Part shown: piece by piece, positions 43,671-55,984 of the stretch
How positions within the stretch are numbered: the first letter of the stretch is position 1
How the letters are laid out: every line of letters begins with the position of its first letter
From: Chelonoidis abingdonii
Lineage: Eukaryota; Chordata; Testudines; Testudinidae
Direction: 5' to 3'
Assembly (NCBI RefSeq): GCF_003597395.2
Contig: NC_133770.1
Span: 5,777,292 to 5,841,291 of the forward strand
Length of the DNA: 64,000 bases
Translations under genes and position numbers: made by a program
The notes under the pieces: generated by a model
Told to the model about the DNA's origin: nothing
The model's input: only the letters and a program-made list of their open reading frames with translations
Database searches by the model: none

Positions 43671-45079
43671 CTACCTATGAACAGACAGAAGGGGAACAAG
43701 GGCAGTAAGCATAACTAGATGATCCACTTCAGGGCGTTGACACCTTTTGGGGTAACCGGGGGGTTAAAAAGGTTGTTCAAAAATTCTCTAATTTGACCTC
43801 TAGAGTTCGGCACTTAAATAAGTGCCTCATTTTTAGAGGCGCTGACCACCTACAGCTGCAGCTAAAGTCATTGAAAGCTGCATATGCTCAGCATCTCTGG
43901 AAAAAAAAAATCAAATCACTTCTATTTAGAGGCCTACATGTGGCAATAAGTTTCTAACCGTAGACACCAAAGCACACCTCTCTCCTATCCCAGTCTAACG
44001 TTTGGAACATTTTCAGTCTCATTTATCAGCCAGTGTGACTGCCTGTTGTTTGGGATCTGCTGGACTCTGTTGTAGATTAACAGCAGGGTCATCTCTGGAT
44101 TGTTAAGAACCACCACCAAGGTTGGTAGAGTCAGTTTACCTACAATAATTCATTGGTTCAATAGTATGCGACTTCTCTAGTCCCAGATCTGTCTCTCCTA
44201 CCTGCTTCAGTACAGGAAATACCAAGCTGTCTGGGGAAACTGTTATAATCATAATTTTTCATATCACCCATCTGCTGTCAGGGCACCGACGCCAGGAAAA
44301 CAGTCAGGTCAGTTAGCTCTGACATGAATCATGGATTCCAGTCATTCCACAGAATTCAAAGTTGGGCTAATCAAGTTATTAGTTTTCTCTTCCCTCAGCC
44401 ACCCATTCCTAGCTGCTCGTCAACTTAAATGCACATCTTTATTTTAGGGTTTCCATTCTGTGATTTCAGCCTCTGCCGTTTCCTTCATTATGGTCATTAT
44501 ACTCCAATGTCTCATCTGTTCGTTTACCTTCATTCCTACATAAACTCACTTCCCCACCCCTAATATATCTGCTCATATTTATGTTCTCTGTACAGCCCTT
44601 AACCACACTTTATGCTCTGGCATGTGCATTAGCAAAATGGTTGTGTGGTTACACCATATCAACACAACCTCGCTTCGCAGACAGTTGGACGACTGACCCC
44701 AAAGAAGAGCCATCAAACTTAGCACTCCTGTGATGAGCGCATTATAAATGCCGTCAAACAAACTGGGGAAGAGTCACACACTATACATAATTATCTGTAA
44801 TCTATGCTTATTTGTCTTTAAAAAACAAATACCCTTACCTCTGTCATTAGTAGACGGCTAGAGATTTTAAAAGCCTATTTTTGCCACTAAGTTGCTTACC
44901 GCATCTCAACTTGTACAACAAAAGTTTCACTTTAGACTTTTGTCATCAACAATCAATTATAGAGATGTGAATTAGGTTTGTTACAAAGGATAAACATTTC
45001 CACACAAACAACATTTTCCACCTCTCACCTACTGACATAACCTTATTTAAACTGCAAATAATCAAGCAGGCCTCTAGAT

Positions 45080-45644
45080 CAGGGGTGGGCAACCTTTTTG
45101 GCCTGATGGCCACATCTGGGTATGGAAATTGAATGCTCATGAAATTGGGGCTTGGAGTGCGGGCTCTGGGGTGGGGCCAGAAATGAGGAGTTCAAGCTGC
45201 GGGAGGGGGATCAGAGCTGGGGCAGAGGGTTGGGGCATGGAAGGGAGTCAAGGTGCAGGCTCCGGGTGGCATTTACCTCAAGCACCTCCCAGAAGCAGCG
45301 GCATGTCCTCCCTCTGGCTCCTATGTGGAGGCATGACCAGGTGGCTCTGTGTGCTTCCCTATCCACAGGCAGCACCCCTGCGGCTCCCACTGACTGTGGT
45401 TGCTGGCCAATAGGAGCTGCGGGGCCAGCGGTTGGGGCAGAGGCAGCATGCGGAGCCTCCTGACTGCCCTTATGCATAGGAGCCGGAGGAAGGAAGATGC
45501 TTTTGCTTCTGGGAGCCACACAGAGCCACGGCACGCATGGAGTGGGGCAAGCCCTGGACCCTGCTCCCTGGCAGGAGCTTGAGTGCCAGATTAAAACAAC
45601 TGAAGGGCTGGATGCGGCTCCAGGACGTAGTTTGCCCACCCCTG
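45080..45644. mobile_element. 565-bp hAT-type element
   Basis: CAGGGGTGGGCAACC to GTAGTTTGCCCACCCCTG; duplication CTCTAGA(T/C) at 45072-45079 and 45645-45652, 7 of 8 identical. Same family as 10269-10890. Confidence 0.88.
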
Positions 45645-45799
45645 CTCTAGACAGTAACATCACAAATAACAATTAGGAAGGCCAACTCTATAGTGTAAAG
45701 GTATTTCCCTATTATTTTTCTGTCTATAAATCGTGTAAAGTCATATGTATGCCACACATCACTTTCTAGTTCTACTGTATTATTATACACATTTCCTGC

Positions 45800-46468
45800 T
45801 GTAGCAGGCTGGTCACCCCGCTTCTGCCTGGAAGGGCTCAAAGCAGCCTGGGAGACGCTGTGGCAGAGAAAAGCTAGGCTGATCTGGAAAGCAGCCACTG
45901 TTGTAGTCAGTGTAATCAGGGCCTGGCTGGCCCTTATCAGAGGGCAGTGGGCCAGAAGCAGAAACAGTCTCTCTCTGTGTTCAAAGAGGGAGAGGGGCCT
46001 GGCTGCTAGGAAGCTCAGGGCACCTAGAGTGAGGCAGGGCTGAGGGATGGCCAGAGGGGCTGGGGAGCTGCAGGCCGGCAACTCCCCAGGCGGCAGGGCC
46101 TTGTCCAAGGCCCCATATAGGTACTGGGTTGCAGAGAAAGGCAGCAGGTCCAAACACCCCCTTGCCTGTGATGAGTGGCTTATACTGAAGTCTGCCCCAG
46201 GGAACGGGGACTAGTTGGTGACTGGCAGTAGCCTATGACTGAGGCAAGGTGGGGACAGCGGCTGGGGGTTCCCTGGGGAGGGGAGACCCTGAGACTGAGA
46301 GGTGCACTGCCAAGAGGCAGCACCCCAGATAACAGGGCACCGTGTCCGGGACATGGGGCCAAGCGGCAGCAGGACACTGGCCTGCAGAGGGTGCTTCGGA
46401 GGCTGGATGAGCTAATTCCCTGAGACGACCAGCAGGAGGCGCCACGGGGTGAGTCTCACATTGCTACA
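45800..46468 (+). mobile_element. Solo LTR, family B
   Basis: TGTAGCAGGCTGG to ACATTGCTACA, flanked by CCTGC and CTTGC (4 of 5 identical). Shares long blocks with 31115-31809, such as GATGAGTGGCT and ACCAGCAGGAG. Confidence 0.8.
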
Positions 46469-47099
46469 CTTGCCCTTCAGAGCTTAGGCTGAACAAAACA
46501 ACACCAGTCAGTAGACAGGAGTTCAAAGGAGACCGAGTGTGGAGGAGAAAGAGGAAAGACTGCTTGAGGAAGAAAGGAATTAGAAGTGGCTGACATAGGA
46601 GAGCAAGGAGAGTGGTCCAGGGGTAAGGCCAGCCTGAGAACATACAGGAAGCAGAGAGTGGGGAAGAGGCCAGAGGGAGGACTAGGAAGAGTTTAGGAAG
46701 GGGGAAGTAGGAAATGAGAACAGACAGGTTGGGGAGGGGGTAAGATTATGCCAAGCAAGAACAGCGAACTTGAATCAGACTTGGGAGAAGACAGAAAGCC
46801 AATGAAGGGACTTGAGTAGGCACGTGGGTTGGCGTGACTTGGTTGAAAAGGGAAGAAAAAGCTTATTTAGCAACTGCACTTTGAACAGATTGGGCAGGGG
46901 GAGAGCTGAGAGGCAGTGAGGAAAGGTTACAATAATCAATGCAAACGTGGAGACAGCGAGGAAAGGTCTGGTTTTGGAGGTATTAAAGCAAGAGGACGTA
47001 GTAAGACAGCAGCTCGCACAGTTCTGCCGTGTTTGGGTTGCAGCCACAATACAGATTTCCACATACTTCTACAGTACCCACGTGCCTCACAAACTTGAC

Positions 47100-47225
47100 C
47101 ACAGATGTCCTGCAATGGGGCACAGGGTGATAAGTGACTTGCCCAAGGTCAGATAAGAAGCCTGTGGCAGGGCAGGGAACTGAATGTAAATCTCCTGAGT
47201 TGCAGGCTAGTTCCTCAGGTTTATT
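47100..47225 (-). repeat. MIR-like SINE fragment
   Basis: Reverse-orientation MIR wording: GTGACTTGCCCAAGGTCAGA, then CCTGTGGCAGGGCAGGGAAC. Confidence 0.6.
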
Positions 47226-47741
47226 TAAACCCCAAAGATTTGTTTCTGTGGATGTTAAGGAGAGCAGAAGGGTTCCTACTAAGGGTTTTATGAAGCCACT
47301 TCTGCTTAAAAGTGAACCCAAATCTTGCACTGAGCCTACCTGAGAGAACCCATGAACACACACAAGTACACAACACAGAGGGTGCTTGGTGAGCCAAGCC
47401 CACAAAGAGGAAGAAAATTTTCAGTTAGAGAGCCTCTGCACCTCAGGAAGCTAATGAGCATAACAAGCTCCTACTATGCAAATGTTCTTTTATTGCATTT
47501 CCTTTTCCATCACGGTGAATTACTGAGCTTCTGTGTCTAAATGTTGGAAGAGATTTTGCTTTTGCATAATCACTTCCATGTGGGTGAACAAATCCCGCCA
47601 CAAGTATCAGGCTGTGGAATTACGCAGCACACAACGAAGAGCAGTCAGAGTGGAAATGAGACAGCCACTGAGCCAGCTTTCAGGTGAGATACCGTTATTT
47701 AGTGGCCTGAATGCACGACTGGGATGTGGGATCAGCTAGGC

Positions 47742-48045
47742 CAGGGGTCGGCAACTTTCAGAAGTAGTGTGCCAAATAATACATTTTTATTCACTCTAAT
47801 TTAAGGTTTGGCGTGCCAGTAATACATTTTTAGAAGGTCTTTCTATACAGCTATAATATATAACTAAACTAGTTGTTGTATGTAAAGTAAATAAGATTTT
47901 TAAAATATTTAAGAAGCTTCATTTAAAATTAAATTAAAATGCAGAGCCCTCCGGACTGGTAGCCAGGACATGGGCAGTGAGCGTGCCACTGAAAATAAGT
48001 TCATGTGCTGTCTTCGGCACGCCTGCCATAGGTTGCCTACCCCTG
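47742..48045. mobile_element. 304-bp hAT-type element, family C
   Basis: Perfect 8-bp duplication AGCTAGGC (47734-47741 and 48046-48053). Ends CAGGGGTCGGCAAC and GGTTGCCTACCCCTG. Confidence 0.93.
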
Positions 48046-48049
48046 AGCT

Positions 48050-48140
48050 AGGCTCTAATCTCAACCCGTCCACAGCTGACTTTGGCCAAATCACTGCACG
48101 CACCGTGCCTCAGTTTCCCTCACCTATATGACTGAGTTGA
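48050..48140 (+). repeat. MIR-like SINE remnant
   Basis: GACTTTGGCCAAATCACTGC followed by TGCCTCAGTTTCCCTCACC. The hAT at 47742 inserted just at its left edge. Confidence 0.5.
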
Positions 48141-49299
48141 TCATCACTCACCTCCCAGGACCATTGAAGGTAAGTGTTTCTACAATAGTGTGAAGGTGTA
48201 AAACATATTAAAAGTAGATCAAGAGTCAGAAGAGGTGGAAAGCAAGAAAAGTATCAGTTTCATGGGGTTTTGGTAAAACATTATTTCTCTAAAAACATCA
48301 GCCAACATGCTGGCTCTGACTCTCCAAAGCCAGCGGTCCCTGTGGTGCGACTGCAGGAGACAATGTTCTTTGAACTACTGCACTTTTAGTACATATAGCC
48401 ACAGTAAAGTGGTTATTGCCACCCCTATCCTCTAAACTCAGCCCCTTTGTGCTGAAGCAGTAACGAACATATGATCCATCCCATGTCACAGGATGCCCTA
48501 TTATGCAAATGATCCCCTGCCCCCAGTAACATGGGTTTTCATCCACCCACATACGTGGACCCCATTTGTTTTATTGACTCCAAAAATCCATGTACAGGCC
48601 ACCACTTTATAACAACAGCATCCCTGGTCAGATTACCCGTAGTATCCCATTACAGACTGAGAAGACAGCCTGGATTCAGCCGAGTTTTGCTCGATTCCCT
48701 GTACCTATTTCACATGCCTGCCTGCACAGCACTTCACCTGCAAGAATGTTAGTGACACACTGAGAGCAGAAGACTGCAACTAGACTAGGTTTCCACCACA
48801 CAACTTATTCTAGAATAGGAAAGGAACCTGCTTATAATGCAACAACCTGCACAAGCACTGTAATTAAATCAGAACGCACTGCCTCGTCAGTGCCCAGTTA
48901 CACCTTGTGAGACTTTAGAACAAAACCTCTGACCTGAGCAGTAGTTTTGCTGGTGAAAGATTTAGAAAGAAACAGCAGCAGGGTTGGCTGCCAGAGGTAA
49001 CCTGGCTGTGGTTCAGCTAGTCTAGATTCCAGACCAGATGTCAGAGATGCCAGGCCTGCTCAGCGGGTTCGGCATTCTTCTGTGCCCTTCCTACGCTGCA
49101 TTTGAATGTATGCTAGCAACAGTCATTTAAACAGCTGTTGCTAGCCCAGGACTCCAGATCAGTGTGGGAAGGAATAATTTTTATTTGAAACACATTCTAA
49201 CAACAACATCGATCGTACCAGGACATCAGACACCAAGAGATCAAGCAGTTGGTACTGGTATTGGTGACATCTCCAAATGATGGAACCTTATCTATCTAG

Positions 49300-49510
49300 G
49301 GTACTTATGTGGCTCCCCACTACCACAGCATCTGAGCACCTCAATCTTCAGTGAGGTACAGAAATACCATTATCCCCATTTTACGGACGGGAACTACAAC
49401 ACAAAGGATGTATCCAAGGTCACAGGAAGTCTGTAACAGAGCAGAGACTAGAATCCAGGTCTTCCAAGTCTAAGTCCTGCGCCCTCGCTGCTGGACCATA
49501 CTTACTCTAA
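49300..49510 (-). repeat. MIR-like SINE
   Basis: Reverse-orientation wording ATTATCCCCATTTTACGGAC, CCAAGGTCACAGGAAGTCTG and CAGAGACTAGAATCCAGG. Confidence 0.65.
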
Positions 49511-50122
49511 CCTCCTATTCCTGCCTCCCCCCAAGGTCAGCTGGCTTTTCCCCTGCTCCCACAATCCACTCCCGTTATTAAAGTGGCACTTCTTAGGGGC
49601 TGCCTCAACCAAATGAGGCACTCAACGGCCTGAGCTCAGAGTGTCCAGAAGATTGCCTAAAGCTTCGGGATAAAGACTGGTCAACAATTCCACTCCCCTG
49701 GGACAACACACCTCTCTACAGTAAGGGTAAAGCTTGTCTGTGCAAGAGACAGGGCTTTCTCAGCTGCCTGCCGGAGACTCTGGAATGTACTCCCACAGGA
49801 ACTAGGGACCATCACAAAACTCTTCCTCTCCAAGTGCACCTTAGGCCTTACCATCTCTAACAAACATATAGCAATGTTGGTGTGTGCATTATATATATGA
49901 AAATATACTCCACGGGACCCAGTTCTGCCCCCTGTGGGGAGGAGCAGAGAACATATGTGACAGTCATGCTGCTCAATGCATTTCTGGATGACATTCAGAT
50001 ACTACAATAATGAACACAGGATAAGAACCAATATAGAAGTGCTCCAGGATAGGTAGTGGTTCCTTCACAAACGCTTTTATCAAACACATTCTTTTGCAGA
50101 AATTGCACAGTGATGTTACCCC

Positions 50123-50290
50123 AAAACCACGTGGTCTCATTAAAACAAGTTGCCTGCAGTGCTGGTCCCAGGATATTAGAGAGACCAGATGAGTGAGGTG
50201 CTCTGTGTAGCTCAAAAATGTGTCTCTCTCACTAACAGAAGCTGGTCCAATAAAAGTACCTCACTCATCTGGTCTCTCTCATTAAAATGA
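50123..50290. mobile_element. Penelope-like remnant with inverted arms
   Basis: Arms GAGAGACCAGATGAGTGAGG and CCTCACTCATCTGGTCTCTC enclose GTGCTCTGTGTAGCTCAAAA and GGTCCAATAAAAG. The core resembles a second hammerhead type (stem GAGCTCTGTGTAGCTC then GAAA) but is mutated here. Confidence 0.45.
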
Positions 50291-51279
50291 GGTTTATTAG
50301 CGAGAGAACTGGACTAAAATAAAAGTAATGGTCTGCATGTCATACCAAATTTTGTCAATAGCAAGAAATGGAGACTAATTTTTCCTGCACAAGAGTTCTT
50401 TTGATGATAGATACATGCAACAGTTTCTCAATCCATCTTTACATCTCATCCAAACAAGCATTCCCACCTCTAAGGACAGTCTGCTCCTCTCTTCGGTTGG
50501 TCCTAACAAACGTGGGTTTGCATGATAGTTATCAGCCTGGAAGAATCAACATGGACTGGTCTGGCTTCAATGTTAAAGATACAGGGTTTATAACATTCTT
50601 ACAATTCATTCTTAATATTAATTCTACTGTATCAAATATAAATTACAGACAGATCAAAGGCTGTTGGACAAGCATCTCTAGCGAAACCAGAAGTGTCAGC
50701 AGATTTTGTTGAAGATAAAAAAATAACACCCCTCCATCCCCCTAGTTTAGGGTTCAGTAAAGCCAAGTGAATGCCCCACAATTAGTGTGAGTGGTCAATA
50801 CATGTTATTGGGGCCATTCAGTTTCTGTTTTGACTTTGTAGGGCATGGTTAACACAACAGTGCCATTTTTGGAATTGACTATTATGCCCAGCCTTTATCA
50901 GGGCATCTCACTGAGTACAGTTTAAACGCAGGCAAAGAGGAAAGGCATTTTCTTTTTGTTGTACATTTAAACAAACCAATAAATTGTAGACATTCACTGA
51001 ACAGATCACTCCCTGGACTGAACGCATCTAAAGCGAAAAGGAATTAGATGAGAAGCTCAGCTGAAGTTAAAACAGTTGTTTCCAAAGAAAGTAAGAAGTG
51101 GCTAAATCTAAAGGTTTGGCGTTTTGCATAGTAGCACCCCAAAACGGGAGTTCACTGGGCAATTGCTCTCACAAGGCAAACGGAAGCATTCTACTTCAAA
51201 ACATCTACACTGATGTGTCATTTTCAGTATCCGCTGTCCTTTGTTCCATGTTACTAAGTGATATTTCCCTAAAATAAGG

Positions 51280-52303
51280 TGTGATGTAGGCAGGCCAGAT
51301 GCCAGCCCTTGCCCAGGCTGCAGGCATTAGCTAAGAATTAACAAACTCATAGCTGGAGACTGGCCAGTTCACCTGTACATTTGTTTTGCTCGAAATAGGT
51401 ATCAGTCTTATAAGAATGCATCCAGTGTTTAGACTACGAAATGCTTGCATGCATTCATCTCATGTAATATGTGCATTCCAGGCTATAAGAAAATACGTCA
51501 ATTTTGCTTTATAACTTCGAAAATGTTTGCTCTAAAGTTGTGAACCCAGGCACTGGAATCATCCCCACACCCATCCAAAAGGACTATCAAAATCAGATCA
51601 GCCATCAAGGAACATCCCAATATACAGAAGTGGTTACTGGCCCTGTTGCACCATGGAAATGCTATGGGCAAGGAAGCTTGTCCTGTGGACTTGGAAGCTG
51701 AATTAAGGAAATAAAACTAAGTCACAGGAAATTTTTTCCATCTTTTTTGACTGTTTGAACTCTGACAAGGCTAGAGACAAACTGAAGCCAGAGATCCTGG
51801 GCCTGTCCTGAGACATACTTTGAATTGATAGATCACAACAACTCTTCACTCTTAGGATTTAGATGATAACTCACTTGCGTGTGTATATGTTTGCTTGCTT
51901 TAACCTATAAATAACTCATTTCTTTTTCCCAGTTAATAAACCTTGAGAGAGTTTATTACAGGATTGGCTACAGGTGTTTTCTTTGATGTAAGATCAAGAG
52001 TACCAGCTGATTTGGGGCAAGTAACTGGTCTCTTGGGACTGGAAGCAACCTGAACATTTGGAGTAAGTGATCACTTATCAGTATGCCCAGTTTGTCTGGG
52101 TGGCAAGATGGACTGGAAAGTCTAAGAGGACTGTCTGTGAATCCATGATAAGATTGTTTTAGTGATCCAGAAGAAACACTTGTTACTGGCTTGATGAAAT
52201 AAAATTATAGAGCACACCACCAGTTCAGGGTGTCTGCCCTGTTTTTGACAGTCTGCCCGGAGGTAGGCACTTAGTCGTGAGCCACTCCAGACAGCATGAC
52301 ACA
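51280..52303 (+). mobile_element. Long solo LTR (about 1 kb), family D
   Basis: Starts TGTGATGTAGGCAGGCC and ends CAGACAGCATGACACA. A polyadenylation signal (GTTAATAAACC, about 51931-51941) and a downstream GATTGGCTACAGGTGTTTTC block resemble R/U5. The duplication is unclear (TAAGG/AGGAT). Confidence 0.65.
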
Positions 52304-53222
52304 AGGATCTTTAAGATTTCATCCATACTTTAAGTCAGAAGCTTCCATTTGCAAAGACCTAATCTGTGTCATGGGAACATCTGAAAGGTCATAAAAACAC
52401 AGGCACTCATGTGAGTTCATACAGATTAGTACATTCACCTTTCACTTTTACAGACTAGAGTTCAAGTCAGTCTTCAGGCACAAACGAAATGCCAGGGCCT
52501 AAAGTGCTGTTGACAGGAGCCCCAGGAATAGACAGAACAGGGCACTACTGGTCAGGATTGGTAGAGCTGTTTGAGACCGCTCTGCACATCGCTTGCGTGC
52601 TCAAATTAGCTCTTCTAACCCTTCCATTTCCTGAGCAAAAATCTTAGTACTAAAGGGCAAGGAGTCTGGGAAGAGTTGACAGAAGGACAAAACTATTTTT
52701 AGAACTATTTTACAGTCCATATTAACAAGTGTCTTGACGTTTCCTTGAGAAAGACACAGTTTACAGGGACTCAGCGGAACCCATTACAGGCAGAATCACC
52801 CATGCAGTTTATTCCATTCTAACACAGGATATTATGCAATGCTCCTTTACTATGAGTACTAGACTAATGAAAAATCATTCTCCCACACGCTTAAAATATT
52901 AATTAGTTCCAACACATAATGGAGCCTTCTTCATAGAAAAACATGGTAGGTGTAATAAAAAGACAACTATTGTTTTCATTAAAACAGGAGGCTGCATAGC
53001 TGAGAAGCCATTAGTAAACCCCTTGGTGCAAAGATCTCGTCTTTTTTTTTTTTGGGGTGGGGGGGGAGGGGGGACATCTTAAGGAGCCTTTGTTAACAGG
53101 ACCACAGCTACCTAACATGACACTGGGACCTCTTTTTGCTACAATTTCTGGGGTTATTACATTCTGAAGGGAAAAGTCAAAAGGAAAAAAGACCAAGCAG
53201 TCAATTCTAGTGTAAATTAGAG

Positions 53223-53455
53223 CAGTGGTCTCCAAAGTGGGGTGCATGCACCCCAGGAGATGCAAAAGAGGATCCTGAGGGGTGAGTGGCAGGAGGAGCG
53301 CTTTTTTTTTTCTTCGTCTGTTTGGGTGGGAGTCTGAGCAGTTTTTTTTTTTTTTTTGCTTCAGCAAAAATGGTAGAGCCAGCGTGGCAGGGGGTGCGTG
53401 CTCAAAATTTTTTTACTGATGGGGGTGCGCGATCAAAAAAGTTTGGAGACCACTG
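53223..53455. mobile_element. 233-bp hAT-type element
   Basis: Perfect 14-bp inverted ends CAGTGGTCTCCAAA / TTTGGAGACCACTG and perfect 8-bp duplication AATTAGAG (53215-53222 and 53456-53463). The interior has poly-T runs and a GGGGTGCGC-rich part. Confidence 0.93.
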
Positions 53456-53485
53456 AATTAGAGAGTCAAAAACAGCATAAGCTTA

Positions 53486-53758
53486 GGGCAAGTCTACGCT
53501 ATCACGCTACATCGGCGCAGCTGTAGCATGTCTGATAAAGATGCACTATGCTGATGGGAGAGTGCTTGCTTGTCGGCATAATTACTCCACCTCAAGGAGA
53601 GGCGGAAGCTACGTTGGTGGGAGAGCATCTCCCACTGACATAATGCAGTGTGGATGTCGCTTTAAGTCGATATAACTTACATCGGTCAGGGGGGTGGCTT
53701 TTTCACACTCCTGAGCAACATAAGTTACATCGATTTAAGTGGTAGTGTAGACAAGCCC
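53486..53758. mobile_element. 273-bp MITE with GGGC..TCTAC termini
   Basis: Ends GGGCAAGTCTACGCTATC and GTAGTGTAGACAAGCCC, with internal arms TAACTTACATCG and TAAGTTACATCGA. Related at the ends to 1323-1622. Confidence 0.8.
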
Positions 53759-54284
53759 GCAGATAGGAGGAAGGTAATCAAACATCCCAGTTTAGGGTAT
53801 TGTCACATGTCACCATTCAGCCAATCACTATGTATAAAAAGATCCCCTCATGTGCAATACAGGATAAAAGTAGTTAGATGTAAAAAAAAATCCCCTCCAT
53901 TGAACCCAATCGCCAGCAAAGACACCAAAAAGCATTGCATGCCTCTAATCAAGAGCAACAGAAGGAAAAACGCCTTAAGAGAATTAGTAAAGCCAACTGA
54001 TAGCTTTAAAAGAGGGGGAAAATGGCATCAACAAGAAATTTAAATGGAACACACAGTGGTATTGTGCTTTAAACTCAGAGGAGACAGGTGGATTTTTTGG
54101 ACTCCAATTTCTTAGATTCCTTTAGCTTTTCAAGGTATTATCTGCTGTGGATTGCCTCCAGCCTGGCATACGTGCAATTTTCCTAGATGGCCAGTGAAAA
54201 GGAATGCTGTTGATTAGTTCAAACTATGCAGAGAACTACGCCCCACTCACAACCTTTACTTCAAGATACAAGGAAGATCTAAAC

Positions 54285-55984
54285 CAGGGGTTGGTAACTT
54301 TTCAGAAGTGCTGTGCTGAGCCTTCATTTATTCACTCTAAATAAGGTTGTGCGTGCCAGTAATACATTTTAACATTTGTGGAAGGTCTCTCGCTGTCTAT
54401 ATTATATAACTAAACTATTGTCGTATGTAAAGAAAACGAGGTTTTCAAAATGTTTAAGAAGTTTCATTTAAAATTAAATTAAAATGCTGATCTTACGCCG
54501 CTGGCCCGCTCAGTCTGCTGCCGACCTGGGGTTCCGTTCACCTAGGCTGGCAGCAAGCTGAGTAGGACCGGCTGCCGAGACCTCCAGACGCTCAGGGGTC
54601 CCGGCCCTGCCCACACAGAGTGGGTACCTACCTTCTTCCTGGTTTGAGCCCATTCTCTTCCTCTCTGCACTGAGCTGAGGGTGGGAGTGCACTGAGCACA
54701 GGGCTGGGGATGAAGGAGCAGGCCGGGGGTTGGGGTGTAGTGCCTGGCCAGGAGCTAAAATGAAGGAGGAGGCTCAGGGTTGGGGCAGAAGATTTGGGTG
54801 TGGAGTGCTTACCTGGGCAGCTCCCATTTGGTGTGAGGGGTGCAGGTGGGAAAGTGTCTGTGTGTGTGGGGGCAATGCAGAAGCTCCCATTTAGTGCTCA
54901 GGGTGGGGATGTTGGGGGGTGCAAGAGTCAGGGCATGGGGTGTGTGGGGGTGCTAGAGTCAGGGCTGGGGTCATGGGAGGTGCAGGGGTCAGGGCAGAGG
55001 ACTGGGTGTGTGTGAGGGGGCTGCAGGGGTCAGGGCAGAGGGCTGGAGGATGTGGGGGGTGCAGGGATCAGGGCAGAGGGCTGGGTGTGTGTGAAGGGGT
55101 GAAGGAATCAGGGCAGGGGCTTGAGAGGGCGTGTGGGGGCAGGGCAGGGATCAAGGTGGGAGCTGGAACTCCTGGGCTCCGGGAAGGGGCTGGTGTCTGA
55201 GGCTTGGGAGAGGAGTGCTGGGAGCAAGGACTCTGGATTCCTAGGTTTCCAGCTGGGCTCTAGTTGTTTGAGAGGGTGGGGGACAGATGGAGACTAGGGC
55301 TCCGGACTCCTGGGTTCTGCCCTCAATGCCGGAGAGGAGTGGAGTCTAGTGACCTGAGGTGGGGAAAGAGGCGTGACCCAGCTGTTCCCAGGTCCAGCAA
55401 GCGGCGAGCCGCAGCCCCACAGGCTCGGGTTTGGGCTGTGGGACACAGCCTACCCCAGTACAGAGCCGAGCTCATCCCAGCACCGGGGATCCAATGCCAG
55501 GGCAGCCTGCCTGAGTCCAGGGAGCGGGGCCGGCCATGCTTGGGGCAGGCAGGCAGGTGCACAATGCAGCTGGGACCCAGGACCCTTCCCCACTTACAGG
55601 CCTCGCAGGCGCTGCGACTCCTGTGGGGCTGGGTCCCTCTTCTTGCCCCTGCCGACGGGGCCGCTCAGACTCCACGGACACCAGATAGCAGTATGGACAC
55701 GCAAACCCAGAAACACAACCTCCCGCCGGAAGTGACGGAGGTCAGGAAAGCATGTGCAAATGCCAGCAGGAGGGGCGGAGAAGAGTGGGCCAGGCAGGAT
55801 TTTTAATGGCAAACTGCTGCCTGCTGGGGTCCCGGCAACCAGCCCCGCTCAGCCTGCTGCCGGCCTTGGTTCAGCAGTGGTCTGAGAGGGGCCAGCAGCC
55901 GGGACCCCACCAGGCAGCAGCTTGCCATTAAAAGTCAGCTCGTGTGCCGCCTTTGGCATGCGTGCCATAGGTTGCTGACCCCTG
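54285..55984. mobile_element. 1.7-kb hAT-type element, long member of family C
   Basis: Perfect 8-bp duplication ATCTAAAC (54277-54284 and 55985-55992). The first ~200 and last ~65 bases match the short copies at 37144 and 47742; about 1.4 kb of extra GC-rich DNA lies between. No transposase motif is seen in the 180- and 120-residue plus ORFs. Probably a long non-autonomous form. Confidence 0.85.
54900..55150 (+). repeat. Degenerate G-rich tandem repeat
   Basis: Units of roughly 45-60 bases containing CAGGGGTCAGGGCAGAGG and CTGGGTGTGTGTGAGGGG recur about four to five times inside the 1.7-kb hAT element. Confidence 0.75.

Noticed and set aside
55264..55806. Plus ORF of 180 residues in GC-rich DNA
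   Set aside because: Lies inside the 1.7-kb hAT element; GC-rich sequence gives chance long frames, and no transposase or host motif is visible.
54500..55900. CpG-island-like KLHL18 promoter and exon 1
   Set aside because: The GC-rich stretch is transposon interior with a target duplication at both ends, and no BTB N-terminal code is found.
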